From assembly GCF_028868675.1 (NCBI RefSeq), contig NZ_JAGWUA010000005.1:1-55361 (forward strand): 55,361 nucleotides of DNA. The letters are read 5' to 3'. The notes beneath the pieces are model-generated. The model had not been told where the DNA came from and did not search any database. It saw only the letters and a program-made list of their open reading frames with translations. Positions 49,624 to 55,361 of the stretch are shown in pieces. This DNA is from Bradyrhizobium sp. Lineage in GTDB: Bacteria; Pseudomonadota; Alphaproteobacteria; Rhizobiales; Xanthobacteraceae. How positions within the stretch are numbered: the stretch's first letter is position 1; each line of letters begins with the position of its first letter. The position numbers and the translations under genes were made by a program.

Positions 49624-50915
49624 GACACCTTGCGATACGGTGCGCTCTCGCGCCGCGCCGTCTTCGCCTTCAGCTTCTTCAACAGCGGACCCAGCAGCGA
49701 GCGCTTTGCCTTCCGGGGCTCACCGCGCCCGGCGAGTCGGCTGGCCATGTCCTGGAACGTTTCGCTGGTGCGGTGGTTCTTGGCGACCTCCGCGATCATC
49801 TGGCCGTTGTTGGCCGCCGTGCTGAACAGCTTCGAATCGAACGGGATCGCGGCGATCGGCTGGCTCTCCATGGTCTTGGCGAACGCCTTGACCTCGATCT
49901 CCTGCCGCTTCGGCATTCCGGTCCGGTTGACCAGATAGAGCGGCGGCCGATCGTTCGGCCGCGCCGCCTTGAGCACGTTCAGCATGTTCTTGGTATTGCG
50001 CAGATTGGCGAGATCGGGCTCCGCCACGATCAGGATGTCGTCGGCGCCGATCAGCGCGCGGCGCGTCCATCCCGACCATTGATGGGGGACGTCGAGCACG
50101 ATGCAGGGCGTGGTCATGCGCAGCGTGTCGAAGATCGCGTCGAAGGCCTCGGCACCGAAATCATAGACGCGGTCGAGGGCGGCGGGCGCGGCCAGCAGGC
50201 TGAGATGGTCGGTGCACTTGGCGAGCAGGCGCTCCATCAACGCGGTGTCGGGGCGCTCCTGCGACAGCACCGCATTGGCGATGCCCTGCACGGGATCCTG
50301 GTTGTAGTCGAGGCCCGCGGTGCCGAAGGCGAGGTCGAGGTCGATGACGACGGAATCCAGCGCGAGATCGCGCGCGATGGTCCAGGCCAGATTGTGCGCG
50401 ACCGTCGATGCGCCGACGCCGCCCTTGGCGCCGACCACCGCGATGACGCGGCCGGTGATCATGGCTTCCGACGCCGAGAACAGGCTGCAGATCGAGCGCA
50501 CCACGTCGATGGTCTCGACCGGGCCCACCACATAGTCGTTGACGCCGCGGCGCACGAGCTCGCGATAGGGCGCGGTGTCGTTCGGATTGCCGATCACGAC
50601 GACGCGCGTTCCGGGATCGCAGACGCCGGCGAGATCGTCCAGTCCCTCGAGGATGTCGCGCGTGCCGTCCGACTCGATCACGATCACGTTCGGCGTCGGC
50701 ATCGAGCCGTAGGCCTCGATCGCGGCGGCAAGGCCGCCAGGCTTCGCGGTGAGGTGCGCCTTGCCGAGGCGGCGATCCTCGCCCGCCGCCTTCACCGCGG
50801 CCAGGGTCTGGTCGGTCTCGCAAAACGCCTGTACCGAGATGCGCGGGACCGGCGCGATATGGTCCTCGACGTGCCTGACATCGTCGGCTTCTTCTTCGTT
50901 GGTGCCGCTCATCAT
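49620..50915 (-). CDS. cpaE: CpaE/TadZ pilus-localising ATPase
   Basis: A 431-residue Tad pilus protein of the MinD/ParA superfamily that places the pilus apparatus at the cell pole. The N-terminal receiver-like domain (about 60-170, NVIVIESDG...VVVIGNPNDTAPYRELVRRGVNDYVVGP) lacks a clear phospho-acceptor set. The ATPase domain begins AVVGAKGGVGASTVAHNLAW, a deviant Walker A with Ala-Ser in place of the usual Lys-Thr, as seen in TadZ. SVVIDLDLAFGTAG and CIVLDVPHQWSGWTRRAL follow. Its ATG overlaps the cpaD stop (ATGA). Confidence 0.93.
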   Translation of the reverse strand: MMSGTNEEEADDVRHVEDHIAPVPRISVQAFCETDQTLAAVKAAGEDRRLGKAHLTAKPGGLAAAIEAYGSMPTPNVIVIESDGTRDILEGLDDLAGVCDPGTRVVVIGNPNDTAPYRELVRRGVNDYVVGPVETIDVVRSICSLFSASEAMITGRVIAVVGAKGGVGASTVAHNLAWTIARDLALDSVVIDLDLAFGTAGLDYNQDPVQGIANAVLSQERPDTALMERLLAKCTDHLSLLAAPAALDRVYDFGAEAFDAIFDTLRMTTPCIVLDVPHQWSGWTRRALIGADDILIVAEPDLANLRNTKNMLNVLKAARPNDRPPLYLVNRTGMPKRQEIEVKAFAKTMESQPIAAIPFDSKLFSTAANNGQMIAEVAKNHRTSETFQDMASRLAGRGEPRKAKRSLLGPLLKKLKAKTARRESAPYRKVS

Positions 50916-51646
50916 TTGCCTGTGTCGCTGAGTTTGGCCTTGTCGGCGTCCGGATAGGTGGTCGCGGTCGAAACGCCCTTGCGGTACTTGTCGTAGGCGA
51001 TCGAGCGCCGCGCGGTGTAGGCCGGCGTCTCCGCGCGCGGCTGTTCGAGATCGGCGGGGTTGTCGATCATGGCCGCGAGGTTGCGCTGGGATGCGCAGCC
51101 GAGATTGAAGTAGGGTTTGTTCTCGTTGTAGGAGGGATCGAGCACCGACGGGCCCAGATCCTCCGGCCACAGACCGCAAGGACCCGCGACCGCGGCGATG
51201 CGGGAGTAGCTCAGCCTTATCGTCGGCAACAGGCCAGGATCCTCGGGGCGGTAGGGATGCTGGACGATGCCGCGCGACGGCACGCCGCCGGCCGCCAGGA
51301 TCGAACGGATCTCCCGATAGGTGGCCGCCGCGGCGCGGCCGTTCGCGGTCTCGACGGGCACGTCGACCACGACCGATCCGGTGCCTTCGCGGACCCAGTC
51401 CCGCGCGATCCCCATCACGTCGGCGCGCTGCGCCGCGGTCAGTCCGCCGCGGGCATGGCCCACGAAGATCACGATCGAGCGCTTGCCCTCCTGCACCGCG
51501 ATCGGGTGACGCTGGCGATAGTCGTTCGGCACCGTCTGGGTGACGACCTCCTCGGTATAGGTGCAGGCGCCCAGCGCGACGGACATTCCCGTCAGCGCGA
51601 CCGCGAGGCGCAGCCTGCGGCGGCGATCAACCGTTGTATTCGTCAT
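50912..51646 (-). CDS. cpaD: CpaD pilus assembly lipoprotein
   Basis: A 244-residue CpaD/TadE-cluster outer-membrane lipoprotein. A basic start (TNTTVDRRRRLRLAVALTG) leads to the lipobox ALGAC at about 28. The body has YRQRHPIAVQEGKRSIVIFVGH, WVREGTGSVVVDVP and the C-terminal FNLGCASQRNLAAMIDNPADLEQPR, which is the family hallmark. GAGGGGAATGAAGCG precedes the ATG. It is coupled to cpaE by overlap. Confidence 0.92.
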   Translation of the reverse strand: MTNTTVDRRRRLRLAVALTGMSVALGACTYTEEVVTQTVPNDYRQRHPIAVQEGKRSIVIFVGHARGGLTAAQRADVMGIARDWVREGTGSVVVDVPVETANGRAAAATYREIRSILAAGGVPSRGIVQHPYRPEDPGLLPTIRLSYSRIAAVAGPCGLWPEDLGPSVLDPSYNENKPYFNLGCASQRNLAAMIDNPADLEQPRAETPAYTARRSIAYDKYRKGVSTATTYPDADKAKLSDTGK

Positions 51647-51687
51647 CGCTTCATTCCCCTCGCGTTGAAGCTTTCGTTCGTCCCGTC

Positions 51688-53220
51688 TCAATCGATGATG
51701 AAGCCGAAATCGCCCTGGTAGCCACTGATGGGATCGACGCGGCGCGCGAGGCCATAGAGGCGATTGATGCGGCCGAGCAGCGCCGATTGCGCGTCGGATG
51801 CCGGTGCGAAGCCGTCGTCGGGCCGCGCCAACTCCTTCTGCGCCACCGCCCGCACCACATAGGGCGTGACCAGCACGACGAGCTCGGTCTCGTTGTTGAC
51901 GTAGTCCTGGCTGCGGAACAGCGCGCCGAGGATCGGAACCTGGTCGAGACCGGGCAGGCCGTTGATCGCCTGCCTCGTCTGCTGCTGGATCAGGCCGGCC
52001 ATCGCCATCGAGCCGCCGGACGGGATTTCCAGCGTGGTCTCGGCGCGGCGGGTCTGGATCGACGGGATGGTGATCGAGTTGGTCGAGGTCGCCGAAACGG
52101 CCTGCGACACCGTGATCGAATTCTGGTTCGACAGCTCCGACACCTCGGTCATCACGCGCAGGCTGATGCGGCCCTCGCTGAGCACGACCGGGGTGAAGTT
52201 GAGCGAGATGCCGAACTTCTTGAACGAGATCTGGGTGGTACAGACGTGGGTGACGGGGTCGCAGGAATAGCCCGCGGGAATCGGGAATTCGCCGCCCGCG
52301 ATGAAGGTCGCGGACTCGCCGGAGATCGCCGTCAGGTTCGGCTCGGCCAGTGTCCGCACTACGCCCGCGCTCTCCATCGCGCGCATGGTCGCCGTCACCG
52401 TGGGCAGGCCTTTGGAAACTGCGGAAGCGGCGAGCGCGTTGCCGGCGACCAGCGGCACGCCGCTGGCCGTGAACGGGTTGGAATTGTTGAAATTGACGAC
52501 CGCCGTGCCGGCATTGAGACTGGCCGAGAGGTCGACGCCCATCTGCTTGACGATGTCGCGCCGAACCTCGGCGACGATCACCTTGAGCATCACCTGGTCG
52601 CGGCCGCGCACGATGATGTTGTTGACCACCTTGTCGGCGCCGCCGACCAGCTTGGAGGCCACGTCGCCGGCCTGTTGCGCCTCGACCGGGCTCGACACCG
52701 AGCCGGTCAGCATCACGCTGTCGCCGACGCCTTCGATCTGAACCCCCGGCAGCGACTGCCGGAGCGCGGCGCGCACGCCGTTGAGGTCGCGCTTCACCGC
52801 GATGTCGTAGGAGGCGACCTGCTGGCCGTCGGCGGCGAAGAACACCACGTTGGTCTGTCCGACCGCGCCGCCGATGATGTAGGCGCGCTGCGCCGAGCGG
52901 ATCACGGCATTGGCGATCTTGGGATCGGCCACCAGCACGTCCTTGGCCTCGCGCGGCAGGTCGATGATCACGGACTTTCCGACGCCGAGCGCAAGGAAGC
53001 GCGTCTTGGCCGGCACGTAGCTCGCGACCGGCGCCACGCCGAGGTCGGGCGCCTGCACCGGGCTCTGGTCGCCGACAGGCGCATCGGCGCCGATGGCCGC
53101 GGCCGGTGCGGTCGCCACGCCGAGCATCAGCATCGCCCCCGCCCAGAATGAGCGCGCGCGGATCCCCCGATCCGGCAGCGCCGCCTTGTTGTCCCCGTTC
53201 TTCATCTTGGGTATCCCCAT
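51688..53220 (-). CDS. cpaC: CpaC/RcpA outer-membrane secretin
   Basis: A secretin of about 510 residues that forms the outer-membrane pore of the Tad pilus. A signal peptide ends near PAAAIGADA (about 45). The pilus N-domain and BON-like region (KTRFLALGVGKSVIIDLPREAKDVLVADP, AQQAGDVASKLVGGADKVVNNI) follow, then the secretin domain with SGESATFIAGGEFPIP, VLSEGRISLRVMTEVSEL and GGSMAMAGLIQQQTRQAINGLPGL. ATG 53220 overlaps the cpaB stop (TGATG); ATG 53205 is an alternative. Confidence 0.94.
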   Translation of the reverse strand: MGIPKMKNGDNKAALPDRGIRARSFWAGAMLMLGVATAPAAAIGADAPVGDQSPVQAPDLGVAPVASYVPAKTRFLALGVGKSVIIDLPREAKDVLVADPKIANAVIRSAQRAYIIGGAVGQTNVVFFAADGQQVASYDIAVKRDLNGVRAALRQSLPGVQIEGVGDSVMLTGSVSSPVEAQQAGDVASKLVGGADKVVNNIIVRGRDQVMLKVIVAEVRRDIVKQMGVDLSASLNAGTAVVNFNNSNPFTASGVPLVAGNALAASAVSKGLPTVTATMRAMESAGVVRTLAEPNLTAISGESATFIAGGEFPIPAGYSCDPVTHVCTTQISFKKFGISLNFTPVVLSEGRISLRVMTEVSELSNQNSITVSQAVSATSTNSITIPSIQTRRAETTLEIPSGGSMAMAGLIQQQTRQAINGLPGLDQVPILGALFRSQDYVNNETELVVLVTPYVVRAVAQKELARPDDGFAPASDAQSALLGRINRLYGLARRVDPISGYQGDFGFIID

Positions 53221-54023
53221 CACTTCTGTGACGATGTGCTTGAAACGCCGTAGCGCACGACATTGACGCTGGCGCCGCGTTTCGCAGGCTGGTCGTCGGT
53301 TGTGTTGTCGGCCGCGTTGGCGTCGACGATGCTCCGCAGGGCCAGCGCCAGCGTGCCGGACTGGCGGGCGCGGGCGAGCGTCTCGGCCTGCTCGGGCTTC
53401 AGCTCCAGCGTCGCGGTGCGGCCGATGACGCTGTTCTGGCCTTCCTTCTCCTTCGGCATCTGGTCGATCGCGAGCACGCGGATGTTCGACAGGATGATCT
53501 CGGAGGAGATGAGCTCGGCCCGGCCTTCGCTGCCGACGCCGTTGTTCTTCTCGCGCCGGGTCAGGATGACGTCGACGCGGTCGTTCGGCAGGATGAAGCC
53601 GCCGGCGCCGCTCTCGGGCGACAGCTCGGTGGAGATCGCTCGCATGCCGGAGGGCAGGATCGCGGCCATGAAGCCGGAGCCCTCGGCCTTCACGAGCTTC
53701 TGCTCGCGGATCGGCTCGCCCTGCATCATGGGCACCCGCGCGATCGAGCCGGCGATCTGGGTCTGGGCGTCGGGCCTTCCGTCGCGGCGGATGAAGTTGC
53801 CGCTCGCGGTCCCGGCCGGCCAGCTCTGCCATTGCAGATCGTCGGGCCTGACCACCTGGCCGAGCCCGATGTCGGACCGTGCGACGAGGATCTCGGTCGT
53901 CGGAAGCTTTTCCGCCACAGGTGCAGCCGGAGCGGGCTTGTTCTCATAGCTGCTCGCCAGATACGCGGCGACGCCGCCGGCACCCAGCGCAATGACAAGG
54001 ACGACTATGCGTGCGGTATTCAT
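53220..54023 (-). CDS. cpaB: CpaB/RcpC pilus assembly protein
   Basis: A 267-residue inner-membrane-anchored protein with an N-terminal helix (TARIVVLVIALGAGGVAAYLAS) and a SAF-like domain (about 42-110, TEILVARSDIGLGQVVRPDDLQW). The RcpC region with GMRAISTELSPESGAGGFILPNDRVDVILTRRE follows. CpaB links the secretin to the inner-membrane platform. It is the first gene of the leftward cpaBCDE unit; no pilin or prepilin peptidase gene lies upstream within the window. Confidence 0.93.
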   Translation of the reverse strand: MNTARIVVLVIALGAGGVAAYLASSYENKPAPAAPVAEKLPTTEILVARSDIGLGQVVRPDDLQWQSWPAGTASGNFIRRDGRPDAQTQIAGSIARVPMMQGEPIREQKLVKAEGSGFMAAILPSGMRAISTELSPESGAGGFILPNDRVDVILTRREKNNGVGSEGRAELISSEIILSNIRVLAIDQMPKEKEGQNSVIGRTATLELKPEQAETLARARQSGTLALALRSIVDANAADNTTDDQPAKRGASVNVVRYGVSSTSSQK

Positions 54024-54418
54024 ACGCGACTACTTGCTCTTCACTCGGACCCCCCGATCCGCACGTGGTGCAGCCTTCCCCGTGTCGATGAGTAGGCAGG
54101 AAAGGTGTAAGGGGTGTTGCGAGGGCGAGTGTGATCGGCCGTCACGCTGGCCGTTTTGGCCGCATGGTGAACGGAGCGTTAGCCGGACGGAGACAAGTCC
54201 GTAGATTCACGTGAGGCGGCAGCAGCGGCCATGACGCGCGCGCCGCGTTATGGTGAACGAGTGGTTAGTCGATCGCGAAGTTGTTGCTTGCGGCGATGTG
54301 GGGCAGGACTGGGTCCGCACCGTCATCAGCGCGAACCGACAGCGTGCGCTGCCTGCCGCCTATCGCGTCCCGGGCGCGGCGCAGGACTGCGTACCGCGCT
54401 GTGTCCGGGGCACGAGTG
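54024..54418. other. cpaB-gshB intergenic region without a gene
   Basis: A 395-bp gap. It contains two imperfect copies of a 22-bp sequence starting ATGGTGAACG (54164-54185 and 54250-54271, 86-bp period, about 17 of 22 bases shared). A CGGAC/GTCCG hairpin lies between them. I looked for a short Flp-type pilin (Gly-x-x-x-Glu-Tyr) on the minus strand and found none. Confidence 0.45.
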
Positions 54419-55360
54419 CTACTTGTGCTTCTTCTCGATCACGTCCCATATCCTCGCCGCGATGTCGGGGCCGCCGAGTCGCGCGATGGCGCGGATGCCG
54501 GTCGGCGACGTCACGTTGATCTCGGTGAGACTGCCGTTGATGACGTCGATGCCGACGAACAGCAGTCCTTGCTTGCGCAGCTCCGGCCCGACCGTCTCGC
54601 AGATCTCGCGCTCGCGTACCGACAGCTCGGTCGCCTGCGCCGCGCCGCCGCGCACCATGTTGGAACGCAGATCGTCGGGCGCCGGCACGCGGTTGATGGC
54701 GCCGGCAAACTCGCCGTCGACCAGGATGATGCGCTTGTCGCCGTGCTTCACCTCCGGGATGAACTGCTGGATCACCCAGGGTTCCTTGAAGGTGACGGAG
54801 AACATGTCGAACAGCGAGCCGAAGTTCATGTCCTGCGGCATCACGCGGAACACCGCCGCGCCGCCATGGCCGTGCAGCGGCTTCATGACGACGGCGCCGT
54901 GCTGCTCGCGAAACGCGTTGATCTCGTCGAGGTCGCGCGAGATCAGCGTCGGCGGCATGAGCTGCGGAAAGTTCATCACGAACAGCTTTTCCGGCGCGTT
55001 GCGCACGGAGGCCGGATCATTGACGACCAGCGTCTTGGGGTGAATGCGCTCCAGAAAGTGCGTCGAGGTGATGTAGGCGAGATCGAAGGGCGGGTCCTGC
55101 CGCAGCAGCACCACGTCGAAGGCGGTGAGCTTCTCGCGCCGGGGCTCGCCGAGCGTGAAGTGGTTGCCGGGCTCGTCGCGCACGGAGAGAATCTGCACGG
55201 GCGCGACCAGCTCGTCGCCGACCAGCGAGAGCTTGTCCGGCGTGTAGTAGGACAGGCCATGGCCGCGCTTCTGCGCCTCCAGCAGCAGCGCAAAGGTGGA
55301 ATCGCCGCGGATGTTGATGCGGGCGATCGGGTCCATCTGGACGGCGACGTTGAGCTTCAT
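54419..55360 (-). CDS. gshB: Glutathione synthetase
   Basis: A complete 313-residue ATP-grasp enzyme joining gamma-glutamylcysteine and glycine. Its ATG is at the very edge of the window. Motifs are [83 protein letters not shown] and [25 protein letters not shown]. Length is typical. Upstream sequence is outside the window, so its promoter and left-hand partners cannot be judged. Confidence 0.96.
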   Translation of the reverse strand: MKLNVAVQMDPIARINIRGDSTFALLLEAQKRGHGLSYYTPDKLSLVGDELVAPVQILSVRDEPGNHFTLGEPRREKLTAFDVVLLRQDPPFDLAYITSTHFLERIHPKTLVVNDPASVRNAPEKLFVMNFPQLMPPTLISRDLDEINAFREQHGAVVMKPLHGHGGAAVFRVMPQDMNFGSLFDMFSVTFKEPWVIQQFIPEVKHGDKRIILVDGEFAGAINRVPAPDDLRSNMVRGGAAQATELSVREREICETVGPELRKQGLLFVGIDVINGSLTEINVTSPTGIRAIARLGGPDIAARIWDVIEKKHK

Positions 55361-55361
55361 G

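Noticed and set aside
54024..54418. Possible unannotated Flp pilin upstream of cpaB
   Set aside because: No short minus-strand frame with a prepilin cleavage site and Glu-Tyr motif was found.

Overview
The window looks like a stretch of the main chromosome of an alphaproteobacterium, most likely Bradyrhizobium or a close relative (Rhodopseudomonas / Nitrobacteraceae). This rests on the high GC content, the rhizobial gene orders (mnmE-mnmG-rsmG-parA-parB; maf-coaE-dnaQ; hisB-DUF2628-hisH-hisA-hisF-hisE-coaA), a CtrA-type box, GANTC sites and several short palindromic repeats of the kind scattered through such genomes. The content is mostly housekeeping. I see no phage, insertion sequence, CRISPR array, toxin-antitoxin pair, tRNA or rRNA.

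Layout. 0.2-4.1 kb: two consecutive glnK-amtB cassettes for ammonium sensing and uptake, with a candidate sigma-54 promoter between them. 4.3-5.6 kb: a GFA-family protein and a membrane GGDEF protein. 5.9-11.5 kb: an aminotransferase, ftsK, a LolA-like carrier and exonuclease III; a perfect TTAA-N7-TTAA box lies upstream. 11.6-16.9 kb: a cyclic-nucleotide-binding-fold protein, an OmpR-type response regulator, an L,D-transpeptidase, a hydratase, YggS and a large diguanylate cyclase. 17-21.2 kb: leuS, lptE and holA.

21.3-29.7 kb is a leftward block (parB, parA, rsmG, mnmG, mnmE, rho, hemJ) carrying four parS palindromes. It is followed by a gene-free region at 29.7-30.1 kb with DnaA-box-like 9-mers and clustered GANTC sites. 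Beyond it transcription is mainly rightward (DUF299 kinase/phosphorylase, maf, coaE, dnaQ). The strand switch, the parS cluster and the gene context make this gap the best candidate for the chromosomal origin, and it is the most interesting part of the window.

32.9-44.2 kb: secB, a Tim44-like protein, mltA, a Smr protein, hslU and hslV with a DUF2585 membrane gene between them, then the histidine operon and coaA. 44.2-48.3 kb: a hybrid histidine kinase and a YifB/ComM ATPase. 48.5-54.0 kb: a PilZ-like protein and a partial Tad/Flp pilus cluster (tadD facing cpaE-cpaD-cpaC-cpaB) without its motor ATPase, TadB/TadC or pilin. 54.4-55.4 kb: gshB, complete at the window edge.

Calls come from reading translated sequence and family knowledge. 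No database search was run; start codons are chosen from Shine-Dalgarno fit, conserved N-termini and overlaps.
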